Assembly: GCA_966250375.1 (NCBI GenBank)
Contig: CBINHE010000022.1
Coordinates: forward strand, 1 to 50,513
Length of the DNA stretch: 50,513 nt
From: CAMLDH01 sp966250375
Lineage (GTDB): Bacteria; Pseudomonadota; Gammaproteobacteria; Burkholderiales; Burkholderiaceae_D
Direction of reading: 5' to 3'
In this document: positions 25,570 to 34,882 of the stretch, piece after piece
Position numbering within the stretch: the stretch's first letter is position 1
How the letters are laid out: every line of letters begins with the position of its first letter
The notes under the pieces: generated by a model
Database searches by the model: none
What the model was told of the DNA's origin: nothing
What the model saw: the letters and a program-made list of their open reading frames with translations, nothing else
Made by a program: the position numbers and the translations under genes

Positions 25570-28500
25570 ATGAATTTCGGCATCAAGCAAAAGGTGCTAC
25601 TTGTACTGATCGGGGTGCTGGCGCTTACCACCGCGCTTAATGCAGGGCTCGCCTCCTATTATACGAACCGGCAAAACCAGGAATCAGCCTTTACCGCCCT
25701 CAGTCGCGATCTGCTGACTTGGCAGAACGATTTGCAGGCATTGATCCGGCACCTGAAGGACACAGCGCTCTCCACCAGCGGCGACACCGTTCTCTTGAAT
25801 CAGTTGGCCGAACTGATCACCCTTGAACTCAGCGTCGATGACCCGTTGAGAGTGAACGACACGATCCCGATGGCAAGAACCTTGTCCTATAGCAAGGCGG
25901 TCTCCCTCAATCGCTTGCACCTGGTGTTGCAGACAGGCGGTTTTTCGAGCATCGCGGTCTATACGGGCAGCAAGCTAAGCCATTACATTTCCACTTCCGA
26001 AGCAGGCATGCTGGTTCACAGAGGAAATACCCCTCCAATATGGACCGGGGCAGCAATCAACGCCGGTGAAAATCCAAACTTCCAAAGCTGGCCTGCCTGG
26101 CAGAAGAGGCAGCCGCCGCCCACCCTCACGCGCACCATCGGCGAAGTAAAACAGCCAATTGTGTCCTTTGCCTTCCCCTCCCCCGAGTTCGCAGCGATCG
26201 AAATTGCCGTCCCGTTGCAGGGCGTCATCGAAGAGTATTGGCGCCCCTTGCAACCCCAGCCTGTTTCTCGAATCGTATCCGAACTGACGCTTGTGGATCC
26301 GGTACAGAGCAAGGCCAAAGGTCCTTTGGTTTCCAATTTAAAACCAACGACGCTTGCTGTGCTGATCTTTCGTAAACGGATCGACCATGCCGTCCTGCAA
26401 GAGTTTGCTACAAAGACGGGCAAGTGGCCAACCCTCTTTTCTCCCGACGGCAGCCACCAACAACGGCTCACCGAATTCTATGCGACCCCGAAAGATTTGC
26501 TACAGAAGGCGCAAACGGTACAGCCAGGAAAATCTCCCAAAATCATCCGGCAAATTGTCATGACTGAACAGGGATCGTTTTACGAAGCTTTGCTGCCATG
26601 GCAATTCGAAAATCGGACGCGCTTGATTCTGGGCTTGACGTCATCGCGTGACAGCACGTTGCAAAACATCCGGCAAACGGTCACCGCGATCTTGATTGCG
26701 GCAAGCCTTACTCTCATTCTCAGCATCGGGGTGGGCATCTTTTGGGTGGGGCGATTTATCGATCCGATTGTCGTCCTGACCCGTGCCGTGAAACAGATTG
26801 GCCTGAAGCGCCGCCAGGAGAGCGAACAGCCTGCCGGCAACAGGACTGCGGCAGAACAACTGCAACCCATTGTCATTGAGGCGCCGGACGAAATCGGCGA
26901 GCTAAGTTCGGCATTCAACGTAATGATCGCCGAACTGCGGCACTCTTTCGAGACCCTGGAGCAGCGCGTACAAACCCGCACCGCCGAGTTGCGCCAGCAA
27001 ACACTATATCTGCGCACGCTCATCGACACCCTTCCCTTATGGGTTTGGCTCAAGGATACGGAGCGCCGCTACCTGACCACTAACCAGGCCAACGCCGATG
27101 CCTGCGGGCATACGATCGAGGAGATGATCGGCAAATCCGACCAGGCGCTTTGGCCGCCCGAGCTTGCCGAGCGCTACCGCGCCGACGATATGGAGGTGAT
27201 GACCTCGCATCAACGCAAGACGGTGGAAGAACCCATTGCAGGCGCGAACGGCATCGTCTGGATGGAAACCTATCGGGCGCCGGTGCTCGACGAAGACGGT
27301 ACGGTGCTGGGCACAGTCGGCGCCGCCCGCAACATCAGCGAGCGCAAGGCGGCGGAAGCGGCCCGAGAAGCGGCCTTGGCGGAGGCGGTACGGCTGGCGC
27401 AGCAACGCAGTGCATTTCTGGCGCAGATGAGCCACGAACTGCGCACGCCGCTCAACGCCATCCTGGGCTATGCGCAGATCCTGCGGCGCGACACGCAACA
27501 GTTGACCAAGCGCCAGGCAACCGGTCTGGCGACCATTCAGGAGAGCGGCCAGCATTTGCTTAACCTCATCAACGACATCCTGGACCTGGCGCGCGTCGAG
27601 GCCGGCAAACTAGAGTTGTATCCGAGCGAAGTCAGTCTTTCCCTGTTCCTGCGCATGGTGGCGAACATCATCCGCATCAAGGCCGAGGAGAAAAGCCTGT
27701 TGTTCACTTATCAGGTATCGCCGGACTTGCCGGCCTCGGTGAAAGCGGACGACAAGCGCTTGCGCCAAGTGCTGCTCAACCTGTTGGGCAATGCGGTCAA
27801 GTTCACCGATAGCGGTGAGGTAACCTTGCGCGTGCAAGGAGCAGCATCGTCCCATCCGGGGAAAGACGGAGAAGGCATAGCGCGACTGCGCTTCGAGGTG
27901 GAGGACAGCGGCATCGGCATGAACGATGAACAGTTATCGCGCATATTCCAGTCCTTCGAACAGGTGGGCGAGGTGCGGCGGCGCGAGGGCGGGACGGGAC
28001 TGGGGCTGGCCATCAGCCAGCAACTGGTCCGACTGATGGGAAGCAATATCCAAGTCAAGAGCCAATTGGGCAAGGGCAGCCTCTTCTGGTTTGAACTGGA
28101 GCTGCCGGTTGGCTCGATCGGGATAGCCGCCTTGCCCGCGCCGCAGATCATCATCGGCTATCAAGGCCCACGCAAGAAGGTGCTGATCGTGGACGACGTG
28201 CCGCAAAATCGCGCCATGTTGATGGAAGCCCTGCAAACACTTGGGTTTGAGGTCTTTGATGCCGAGAACGGCCAGGAATGCCTGGATCTGCTCGACAGCG
28301 TCAGGCCCGATCTCATCATGATGGATGTCATGATGCCGGTGATGGACGGCCTGGAAGCAACACGCAGGATTCGCAACTTGCCGGAGTTTGCCCGGATTCC
28401 CATCGTCGTCGCCAGCGCCAGCGCCAGCCCCGAGGATGAATCGAGAAGCGATGCGGCCGGCGCCAACGCCTTTCTCCCCAAGCCCCTCGAGCAGGATCTT

Positions 28501-28830
28501 TTGCTTAAGACCATCGGCGAGCAGTTGTCCTTAAAGTGGATCAGTAAAGAATCTCCGCAGGAATTGGCCGGGGAGCAAGAGAAGGCTGACGATTTCGTCA
28601 TTCCGCCACGGGATGAGATCGAAAGGCTCTATCAACTCGCACGGATGGGCAACATGCAAGACATCGGCGCACGGGCTGATTACCTGAAAGACTTGGACCC
28701 GCGCTACGCACCCTTCGCCAGGCAGTTGCGAAATATGGCGGAAAGCTATCAATCCAAAGCCATCGTCGCCTTGGTTGAGCGGTATCGCATAGGACATGAA
28801 GAGGTGCGGACCGAGAATCCGTCGGTGTGA
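25570..28830 (+). CDS. hybrid sensor histidine kinase with large periplasmic domain
   Basis: A 1086-residue membrane kinase. It has TM1 at about 8-29, a periplasmic sensor of about 350 residues, TM2 at about 365-395, then HAMP (about 396-470). A PAS domain covers about 482-600 (TLPLWVWLKDTERRYLTTNQ). HisKA carries HELRTP with His622, and the ATPase domain has the N box (NLLGNAVKFTDSG), the G1 box DSGIGM and TGLGLAI. A receiver domain follows (about 871-990, KVLIVDD; phospho-acceptor Asp919 in MMDVMMPVMDG; Lys in FLPKPL). The C-terminal 100 residues (PPRDEIERLYQLARMGNMQDI, YAPFARQLRNMAESYQ) form a helical tail seen in such kinases. The start at 25570 follows AGAGGC. A solute-binding protein is encoded directly upstream, so co-sensing is likely. 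No separate response regulator is nearby. Confidence 0.9.
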   Translation: MNFGIKQKVLLVLIGVLALTTALNAGLASYYTNRQNQESAFTALSRDLLTWQNDLQALIRHLKDTALSTSGDTVLLNQLAELITLELSVDDPLRVNDTIPMARTLSYSKAVSLNRLHLVLQTGGFSSIAVYTGSKLSHYISTSEAGMLVHRGNTPPIWTGAAINAGENPNFQSWPAWQKRQPPPTLTRTIGEVKQPIVSFAFPSPEFAAIEIAVPLQGVIEEYWRPLQPQPVSRIVSELTLVDPVQSKAKGPLVSNLKPTTLAVLIFRKRIDHAVLQEFATKTGKWPTLFSPDGSHQQRLTEFYATPKDLLQKAQTVQPGKSPKIIRQIVMTEQGSFYEALLPWQFENRTRLILGLTSSRDSTLQNIRQTVTAILIAASLTLILSIGVGIFWVGRFIDPIVVLTRAVKQIGLKRRQESEQPAGNRTAAEQLQPIVIEAPDEIGELSSAFNVMIAELRHSFETLEQRVQTRTAELRQQTLYLRTLIDTLPLWVWLKDTERRYLTTNQANADACGHTIEEMIGKSDQALWPPELAERYRADDMEVMTSHQRKTVEEPIAGANGIVWMETYRAPVLDEDGTVLGTVGAARNISERKAAEAAREAALAEAVRLAQQRSAFLAQMSHELRTPLNAILGYAQILRRDTQQLTKRQATGLATIQESGQHLLNLINDILDLARVEAGKLELYPSEVSLSLFLRMVANIIRIKAEEKSLLFTYQVSPDLPASVKADDKRLRQVLLNLLGNAVKFTDSGEVTLRVQGAASSHPGKDGEGIARLRFEVEDSGIGMNDEQLSRIFQSFEQVGEVRRREGGTGLGLAISQQLVRLMGSNIQVKSQLGKGSLFWFELELPVGSIGIAALPAPQIIIGYQGPRKKVLIVDDVPQNRAMLMEALQTLGFEVFDAENGQECLDLLDSVRPDLIMMDVMMPVMDGLEATRRIRNLPEFARIPIVVASASASPEDESRSDAAGANAFLPKPLEQDLLLKTIGEQLSLKWISKESPQELAGEQEKADDFVIPPRDEIERLYQLARMGNMQDIGARADYLKDLDPRYAPFARQLRNMAESYQSKAIVALVERYRIGHEEVRTENPSV

Positions 28831-28998
28831 AAGCGGGGGTTAAAGAGTGAGTGATTGTCGGGATGAAAATGCAGTATTGTATCGACAACACTTCCGACCT
28901 GCGCTTGTCACAGCCACAAGATTTGTCGCGCCTACCACATGCATATCGGGCAGCGTTTTCCTGAAGTCCGCATAGAGAAATCCCCTTACCCGGTAAGG

Positions 28999-29004
28999 TA
29001 TAAT
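28999..29004 (+). promoter_or_regulatory. -10 element of the prfB-lysS promoter
   Basis: A perfect TATAAT lies 28 bases before the prfB start. The -35 region is weak (TAGAGA at about 28973), so the call rests on the -10 and its position. Confidence 0.5.
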
Positions 29005-29032
29005 CTCGGGTTTGATTGCCAAAGAAATTATC

Positions 29033-30137
29033 ATGGAAGCCGAACGCCTCAACTCCCTGTCTGCGCTGATCGCAGACCTCACCACCCGTGAAGCTGAACT
29101 TCGGAGGTATCTTTGACTTCGATCTGAAGTCAGAGAAGCTGGAACAAGTCAACGGCGAGCTCGAAGACCCGACCGTCTGGAACGACCAGAAGCGCGCGCA
29201 AGAACTCGGTAAAGAAAAAAAATCGCTGGAAGCAATTGTCCATTCCCTCACCCACATCGATGCCGGACTGCGCGACGCTCGCGATCTGTTCGACATGGCG
29301 CGCGAAGAGCAGGACGAAGATACATTAATTGCAATTGAACAAGATACTGAAGAGCTGAAAAAGCAGGTTGAAGGCATGGAATTCCGCCGGATGTTTGCCA
29401 ATCCGATGGACCCCAACAATTGCTTCATCGATGTCCAGGCCGGCGCCGGCGGTACCGAGGCGCAGGATTGGGCGTCGATGCTGTTGCGCCAATATCTGCG
29501 TTACTGCGAACGCAAAGGTTTCAAAGCCGAAATTCTGGAACAATCGGACGGTGAAGTCGCCGGCATCAAGACCGCGACGCTCAAGGTCGAAGGCGACTAT
29601 GCCTACGGCTTTTTGCGTACCGAAACCGGCGTGCATCGCCTGGTGCGCAAATCGCCGTTCGATTCTGCCAACGGCCGTCACACCTCGTTTTCCAGCATTT
29701 TTGTCTATCCCGAAGTGGACGATTCGATCGACATCGACATCAATCCGGCCGATGTGCGCGTCGATACCTACCGCGCCTCCGGCGCCGGCGGTCAGCACAT
29801 CAACAAAACCGATTCCGCAGTGCGTTTGACGCATGGTCCGTCCGGCATCGTGGTGCAATGTCAGAACGACCGCAGCCAGCACCGCAACCGTGCCGAAGCG
29901 TGGGAAATGTTGAAATCGCGCTTGTTCGAACTGGAATTGCGCAAACGCATGAGCGAACAGCAAAAGCTGGAAGATTCCAAGACCGACGTCGGTTGGGGAC
30001 ATCAGATTCGGTCCTATGTGCTGGACCAGTCGCGCATCAAGGATTTGCGCACCAACTTTGAAACGGGCAACACCAAGGCAGTGCTGGACGGCGATCTGGA
30101 TGACTTCATCGCCGCGTCGCTGAAGCAAGGCGTGTAA
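29033..30137 (+). CDS. prfB: peptide chain release factor 2, with programmed +1 frameshift
   Basis: RF2 recognises UGA and UAA and hydrolyses peptidyl-tRNA on the ribosome. The gene is read as 29033-29113 joined to 29115-30137, giving about 367 residues. After 27 codons the frame meets TGA (29114-29116). The site is the classical one: the Shine-Dalgarno-like CGGAGG (29102-29107), then TAT CTT TGA C, where the ribosome slips by +1 on CTT. RF2 thus limits its own synthesis. The protein has the SPF codon-recognition motif (KSPFDSANGRHTSF) and the catalytic GGQ (ASGAGGQHINKTDSAVRLTH). lysS follows 71 bases downstream, the common prfB-lysS operon. An annotation that starts at 29088 misses the true N-terminus. 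Confidence 0.95.
29102..29117 (+). promoter_or_regulatory. prfB programmed +1 frameshift site
   Basis: CGGAGG, then TAT CTT TGA C: an internal anti-Shine-Dalgarno contact, a slippery CTT and an in-frame UGA stop with following C. This is the conserved RF2 autoregulation element. Confidence 0.95.
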
Positions 30138-30208
30138 CCTGCCATGCCGATAAGGCGCGCATTCACTTTCGATCCACACAACCTACTTGATTTGATCCAC
30201 AGCCAGCC

Positions 30209-31738
30209 ATGACGACAGACCAACAACAACCCGCGCCCCAGCAAGACGAAAACGCTCTCATCGCGGAACGCCGCGCCAAGCTTGCCGCGATCCGCGCGCA
30301 AGGTATTGCGTTCCCGAACGATTTCCGTCCGCAGCACAAGGCCGCCGCACTGCACGCCGAATACGACAGCATCGAACGCGACATACTGGAAGAAAAACCC
30401 GTGAAGGTGGTCGTCGCCGGCCGCATGATGCTCAAACGCCTGATGGGCAAGACGTCCTTTGCGACGATTCAGGATGCGTCCGGCTCTACCGAGGCCGAGG
30501 GTCGCATCCAGTTCTACATTACCAATGAACTGGTGGGTGAAGCGGCGCATGACGCCTTCAAGCATTTCGACATGGGCGATATCCTGGGTGCGGAAGGCAC
30601 GCTGTTCAAGACCAAGACCGGCGAGCTGTCGATCAAGGTGACGACCTTGCGCCTGCTCACCAAATCGCTGCGTCCGTTGCCGGACAAATTTCACGGCCTG
30701 GCCGATCAGGAAACCAAATACCGCCAGCGTTACGTCGATCTGATCATGAGCAATGAAACGCGTCGCACCTTCAAGGCGCGTACAGCAGCCATGTCGTCGA
30801 TTCGCCGCTTCATGGCGGAGCATGAATTCATGGAAGTCGAAACGCCGATGCTGCACACCATCCCCGGCGGTGCGGCGGCCAAGCCATTCACCACGCATCA
30901 CAATGCGCTCGACATGCAGATGTTCCTGCGCATCGCGCCCGAGCTGTATTTGAAGCGCCTGGTGGTCGGCGGATTCGATCGCGTCTTCGAAGTCAACCGC
31001 AACTTCCGCAATGAGGGCGTGTCGCCGCGCCACAATCCGGAATTCACGATGATGGAATTCTATGCGGCGTATGTCGATTACCAGTGGCTGATGGATTTCA
31101 CCGAAGCGGTGATCCGGCAAGCGGCAGTCGATGCGCACGGCACCGCATGCCTGACCTATCAGGGACGCGAACTCGACTTGAGCAAACCGTTCCAGCGCCT
31201 GACGATTGTCGGTGCGATCAACAAGTACGCTCCGCAATACACGAACGAGCAGTTGCACGATGCGGCATTCATCAAAACCGAATTGAAAAAATTCGGCGTC
31301 GAACCGCTTGCCACGTCTGGCTTGGGCGCGTTACAACTGGCGTTATTTGAAGAAACTGCCGAAGCACAATTGTGGGAGCCGACTTACATTATCGATTACC
31401 CGATTGAAGTGTCGCCGCTGGCGCGTGCATCGGATACGGTTGCCGGCATCACCGAGCGTTTCGAATTGTTCATGACGGGCCGCGAGATCGCCAATGGTTT
31501 CTCGGAATTGAACGATGCGGAAGACCAGGCAGCACGCTTCCATGCCCAAGTGGCAGCGAAAGATGCCGGCGATGAAGAGGCGATGTTTTACGATGCCGAT
31601 TACATCCGCGCCCTGGAGTACGGTCTGCCGCCCACCGGCGGTTGCGGTATCGGCATCGATCGCCTGATGATGTTGATTACCGATTCACCCAACATCCGCG
31701 ACGTGATTCTGTTCCCGCATTTGCGCCGCGAAGAATAA
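30209..31738 (+). CDS. lysS: lysyl-tRNA synthetase, class II
   Basis: A 509-residue cytoplasmic enzyme that charges tRNA-Lys. The N-terminal OB-fold anticodon-binding domain lies at about 65-150 (VVVAGRMMLKRLMGKTSFATIQDASG). The catalytic core carries motif 2 (FEVNRNFRNEGVSPRHNPEFTMMEFY), the lysine-site block (SPLARASDTVAGITERFELF) and motif 3 (GGCGIGIDRLMML). The C-terminus NIRDVILFPHLRREE is typical of the bacterial type. Length and start (MTTDQQQPAPQQDENALI) agree with the family. It follows prfB in one operon and is closed by a terminator at 31767-31800. A tRNA-Lys gene occurs elsewhere in the window at 13875. Confidence 0.95.
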   Translation: MTTDQQQPAPQQDENALIAERRAKLAAIRAQGIAFPNDFRPQHKAAALHAEYDSIERDILEEKPVKVVVAGRMMLKRLMGKTSFATIQDASGSTEAEGRIQFYITNELVGEAAHDAFKHFDMGDILGAEGTLFKTKTGELSIKVTTLRLLTKSLRPLPDKFHGLADQETKYRQRYVDLIMSNETRRTFKARTAAMSSIRRFMAEHEFMEVETPMLHTIPGGAAAKPFTTHHNALDMQMFLRIAPELYLKRLVVGGFDRVFEVNRNFRNEGVSPRHNPEFTMMEFYAAYVDYQWLMDFTEAVIRQAAVDAHGTACLTYQGRELDLSKPFQRLTIVGAINKYAPQYTNEQLHDAAFIKTELKKFGVEPLATSGLGALQLALFEETAEAQLWEPTYIIDYPIEVSPLARASDTVAGITERFELFMTGREIANGFSELNDAEDQAARFHAQVAAKDAGDEEAMFYDADYIRALEYGLPPTGGCGIGIDRLMMLITDSPNIRDVILFPHLRREE

Positions 31739-31766
31739 TCATAATCGCGCACTAACGAAATGCAGC

Positions 31767-31801
31767 AAACGGGATCGTGAAAACGGTCCCGTTTTGTTTT
31801 T
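31767..31801 (+). terminator. rho-independent terminator after lysS
   Basis: AAACGGGA (31767-31774) pairs with TCCCGTTT (31787-31794), followed by TTGTTTTT. Confidence 0.85.
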
Positions 31802-31944
31802 GCATCACGATGCATGAATGAAAACGCTGGTTACAGAAGCTTACACCTGACACATTTTCCCTCTATTTCCGTCGCAACTTCCCTTCGATAATTTACTCAT
31901 ACGTCTGTGCAATACGCACTTCGTGCATTTAATCGGAGACAAGA

Positions 31945-32604
31945 ATGGAAATCGCAAAAACACCCAATCGCATCCATCCATTGATGGCGGCAGCAGCGGT
32001 GTCGGTCATGTTGGTAAGCCTGGTTGGCGCCGCTGCAATCACCGGCATACTGCCCAATTCTCACAGTACCCCTGCACCAGTTTCAGCTGCAGCTGGCACG
32101 CCAAGCTCCACGGATGCCACGCTTGCCGCCAATAGCGCTGGCAATTCGTCAGCATCATCCGCAAAAGAAAACGCAGTACCTTCCCGCGCACCTTCTCCCC
32201 GAGCCGCACCGATCCGTCACTCGCAGCCGCACACGACCTATGCGGCAACGGCTCAGGCACTCAGCGTGTGCGTGAGTTGCGGTCGTATTGAATCGGTACA
32301 GGCGATTCAACAGCCGGCTAAGCCAAGCGGCCTCGGCATCGCGGCGGGTGCGGTGCTCGGTGGCGTCTTGGGCCATCAGATCGGAGGCGGCAATGGCCGC
32401 ACCTTGGCAACAGTGGCAGGTGCGGTCGGCGGCGGCTATGCCGGTAATGAGGTTGAAAAGCGTTCCCGCGCTACTACCTCGTATCAGGTACGAGTACGGA
32501 TGGATGACGGTAGCATCCGCACCTTCCCATATGCCGAGCAACCGGGCTGGGATACAGGTGATCGCGTCCGTGTCGTCAATGGCGCTCTTGCGGCACGTGG
32601 CTGA
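31945..32604 (+). CDS. glycine-zipper 2TM envelope protein
   Basis: A 219-residue protein. An N-terminal hydrophobic segment (about 12-35, PLMAAAAVSVMLVSLVGAAAI) acts as signal or anchor. A low-complexity Ser/Ala/Pro/Thr region follows to about 105. The 17-kDa-antigen-like core comprises CVSCGRIESVQAIQ (about 110-123), a Gly-zipper hairpin (GIAAGAVLGGVLGHQIGGG, TLATVAGAVGGGYAGNEVEKR) and a C-terminal beta part (YQVRVRMDDGSIRTFPY). Such proteins associate with the outer membrane or periplasm and are linked to envelope stability. There is no lipobox. GGAGA 13 bases upstream supports the start. The gene is monocistronic, with a terminator-like hairpin further down. Confidence 0.85.
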   Translation: MEIAKTPNRIHPLMAAAAVSVMLVSLVGAAAITGILPNSHSTPAPVSAAAGTPSSTDATLAANSAGNSSASSAKENAVPSRAPSPRAAPIRHSQPHTTYAATAQALSVCVSCGRIESVQAIQQPAKPSGLGIAAGAVLGGVLGHQIGGGNGRTLATVAGAVGGGYAGNEVEKRSRATTSYQVRVRMDDGSIRTFPYAEQPGWDTGDRVRVVNGALAARG

Positions 32605-32644
32605 TTGGCATCGCCAAATTATAGCGTTTTACCAATCAATGGCA

Positions 32645-32699
32645 GGTGTGCTCCGCGCACCAATGCCGCCGTGACAGCATTGGTGCGGAGACCGCACCT
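32645..32699. repeat. inverted repeat, diverged member of the GC-rich family
   Basis: GGTGTGCTCCGCGCACCAATGC and its imperfect inverse GCATTGGTGCGGAGACCGCACC are separated by a short spacer. The layout matches the copies at 16572-16680 and 37477-37519 but the sequence has drifted. Confidence 0.6.
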
Positions 32700-32730
32700 A
32701 ATTCTCAATAGAGTCAGTATTCTCTCAGGC

Positions 32731-32760
32731 AAAAAAAACGGTATGGATGCCGCTTTTTTA
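32731..32760. terminator. possible bidirectional terminator
   Basis: A run of eight A, then ACGGTATGGATGCCG as a short stem, then six T. The stem is only about five base pairs, so this is a moderate candidate. Confidence 0.4.
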
Positions 32761-32905
32761 TTGCTTGGCCGAATATCTCTCCCCTCCTCCATCCCGACAT
32801 CAAGGAATTGGAGGCAGAATTGCGGGGAACAATAAGCTCTGCCGGCAACCCTAATACGCAATCCCTCTTAATACGCAATCAAGTCGTTAAAAAGGAGTGC
32901 ACTAC

Positions 32906-34144
32906 ATGGCAGGCGGCAACAGAAAAATAGCGGCGGCTGCCGAATTGCGCCAAGGCACGAGGAGGCAACTGGGTCGGACGTTGATGTCGGCCGAGGTGCC
33001 GCAAACCGACGTCGATGTGCGAAAGTTGGTGCATGAATTGCAGGTCCACCAGATCGGACTGGAGATGCAGAACGCCGAACTGCTGCAGATTCGCGCCGAC
33101 TTGGAGTCAAGTTTGGCGCGCTACACCGGACTCTACGATTTTGCCCCAGTCAGTTACTTTACGCTTACCAATGACGGCCTCATCCAAGAAGCAAACCTGA
33201 CCGCCGCCGCTTTATTAGGTGCAATACGTGCTGATCTGATGGGGCAACGTCTGGAGCAGTTTGTTGCGCACGAATCGCAAGCAGTCTTCAGAGCTTTTTT
33301 GAAAAAGGTTTTTTCGGGTCATGTAAAGCAAACCTGCGAGGCGGCATTACTCCACGCAGACCAAGGGCCGCGTTTTGTCCACATTACGGCCACAGTCCAT
33401 GTACCCGGTGAGAAATGCTCGGGCCAACCCTGTCGTTTGGCGATGGTGGATGTCAGTGAGCGTAAAAAAGCAGAAGAAGCGCTACGCAAATCGCGCGAAG
33501 AATTACGAGAACTTGCCAGCTATCAAGAGCGGGTCAAGGAAGATGAGCGTAAGCGGATCGCGCGTGAAATCCACGATGACTTAGGACAAAATCTATTGGC
33601 GTTACGCCTTGACATTGCGATGTTGCATACACGTACGGCCGACTTGCATCCCCACCTGCACAAAAAGTTCAGCACTGCGTTAACCCATATCGATGCCACC
33701 ATGAAAGCTGTCAGATCGGCCATCAATAATCTGCGCCCGGCTGTGCTGGATTTAGGGTTGCATGCGGCTATTGAATGGCAAGTGCAGGATTTTCAGCGGC
33801 GCACCGGCATTGCTTGCAAGTTGATGGCGGAGACTGGACCGCTTGTTCTCGATGACAATCGTGCCACTGCCGTATTCAGGATTTTGCAAGAGTCGCTCAA
33901 CAATGTGGTCCGCCATGCCAAGGCAAGCCAGGTTGATATCGCGTTGTACTGCAATGACGGCAAACTATTCCTGAGGGTGAAGGACAATGGCATCGGCATT
34001 TATCCCAACTGCCGCAGAAAGACGAATGTATTCGGCTTGATCGGAATCAGGGAGCGCCTCCTCGCATTGGGCGGCGAATTCGGAATCGAGAGCGAACCGG
34101 GTCACGGTACGACCTTGACGATGTGGGTTCCGATTGATGATTGA
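32906..34144 (+). CDS. PAS-containing histidine kinase of the NarX/HisKA_3 type
   Basis: A 412-residue kinase with no membrane helix, so probably cytoplasmic. It has an N-terminal helical linker (about 32-60, DVRKLVHELQVHQIGLEMQN), a PAS domain (about 70-190, YDFAPVSYFTLTNDGLIQEAN), then a HisKA_3 dimerisation domain with ERKRIAREIHDDLGQNL. His223 is the phospho-acceptor. The ATPase domain follows (LQESLNNVVRHAKAS, VKDNGIGI, FGLIGIRERLLALGGEFGIESEPGHGTTL). This type normally partners a LuxR/NarL-type response regulator, but no such gene lies in the window, so it is an orphan here. ATG 32906 is preceded by AAAGGAG. The signal is unknown. Confidence 0.9.
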   Translation: MAGGNRKIAAAAELRQGTRRQLGRTLMSAEVPQTDVDVRKLVHELQVHQIGLEMQNAELLQIRADLESSLARYTGLYDFAPVSYFTLTNDGLIQEANLTAAALLGAIRADLMGQRLEQFVAHESQAVFRAFLKKVFSGHVKQTCEAALLHADQGPRFVHITATVHVPGEKCSGQPCRLAMVDVSERKKAEEALRKSREELRELASYQERVKEDERKRIAREIHDDLGQNLLALRLDIAMLHTRTADLHPHLHKKFSTALTHIDATMKAVRSAINNLRPAVLDLGLHAAIEWQVQDFQRRTGIACKLMAETGPLVLDDNRATAVFRILQESLNNVVRHAKASQVDIALYCNDGKLFLRVKDNGIGIYPNCRRKTNVFGLIGIRERLLALGGEFGIESEPGHGTTLTMWVPIDD

Positions 34145-34199
34145 ATTGCCGCGAACTGGCCAATGTGGACACCCTGTTCGTTGAGCATAAGGGCTCGTG

Positions 34200-34394
34200 C
34201 TATTGCGCCTCGTCGATCCATGCCGTCTGAATTGCTTCCAGAATCTTCTCTCCGGATCGTCCCGGATCGTCATCAAACTCGTCCAGTTCGCACACCCATC
34301 GATGCAGATCGGTGAAACGTACTGTCAACGGATCGATATCGGGAAATTTATCGTGCAATTCTTCGGCGATGCGAATAGTGTCGGTCCATTTCAT
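34200..34394 (-). CDS. iscX: Fe-S cluster assembly protein IscX
   Basis: A 64-residue acidic protein, the last gene of the isc operon. The family pattern is clear: MKWTDTIRIAEELHDKFPDIDP, VRFTDLHRWVCELDEFDDDP and KILEAIQTAWIDEA. IscX binds IscS and iron and modulates cluster assembly. It ends 55 bases from the convergent kinase gene and starts 10 bases after fdx. Confidence 0.95.
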   Translation of the reverse strand: MKWTDTIRIAEELHDKFPDIDPLTVRFTDLHRWVCELDEFDDDPGRSGEKILEAIQTAWIDEAQ

Positions 34395-34404
34395 GATGCA
34401 TCCT

Positions 34405-34743
34405 TCAGTGGTTTTCGCTGACCTGATTGATCGTGTATTTCGGGATTTCGACGACCAGATCCTGATCGGTCAAAATCGCCTGACACGACAGACGCGAAGT
34501 CGCCTCGAGACCCCACGCCTTATCCAGCAAATCCTCTTCCTTTTCTTCCGCTTCGCCGAGCGAGTCGAATCCCTCCCGAACCACGACATGGCAAGTCGTG
34601 CAGGCACAGGATTTTTCACACGCGTGTTCAATGTCGATATCGTTTTCGAGCAACACATCGCACAGCGACTTGCCTGCCGGTGCATCAAGCACCGCGCCCT
34701 CAGGGCACAAGGTAACATGGGGGAGTACAACGATTTGCGGCAC
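34405..34743 (-). CDS. fdx: ISC-type [2Fe-2S] ferredoxin
   Basis: A 112-residue ferredoxin of the ISC system that donates electrons for cluster assembly. Ligand cysteines Cys42, Cys48, Cys51 (ACEKSCACTTC) and Cys87 (RLSCQAI) sit at the canonical places; Cys46 is an extra, non-ligand Cys. An acidic patch (GEAEEKEEDLLDKAWGLE) contacts partners. The gene is separated from hscA by 209 bases containing two short repeats (34789-34814 and 34883-34907), an unusually long gap for this operon. Confidence 0.95.
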   Translation of the reverse strand: MPQIVVLPHVTLCPEGAVLDAPAGKSLCDVLLENDIDIEHACEKSCACTTCHVVVREGFDSLGEAEEKEEDLLDKAWGLEATSRLSCQAILTDQDLVVEIPKYTINQVSENH

Positions 34744-34788
34744 TTGATTAACCTCGATAGTTTTATGTCCGCCTCTAAAGATTGATCT

Positions 34789-34814
34789 GTCATCCCCGCG
34801 AAGGCAGGAATGAC
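34789..34814. repeat. short palindromic repeat in the hscA-fdx gap
   Basis: GTCATCCCCGCGAAGGCAGG followed by AATGAC is an imperfect hairpin of the widespread GTCATTCCCGCG-type repeat. Confidence 0.6.
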
Positions 34815-34882
34815 GCAGTCTTTTTATATTTCTAGAGGCACCCTTGTGTCATTATCTTAAGACTTGCGCAAGACAAGAAAGA

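Larger units (their letters stand above)
32605..32905. other. intergenic stretch with a repeat and terminator-like hairpin
   Basis: It contains the inverted repeat at 32645-32699 and the hairpin at 32731-32760. AAAGGAG at 32891-32897 is the ribosome-binding site of the next gene. Confidence 0.5.

Noticed and set aside
30014..31258. 414-residue minus-strand frame
   Set aside because: It is antisense to prfB and lysS, both with full family motifs.
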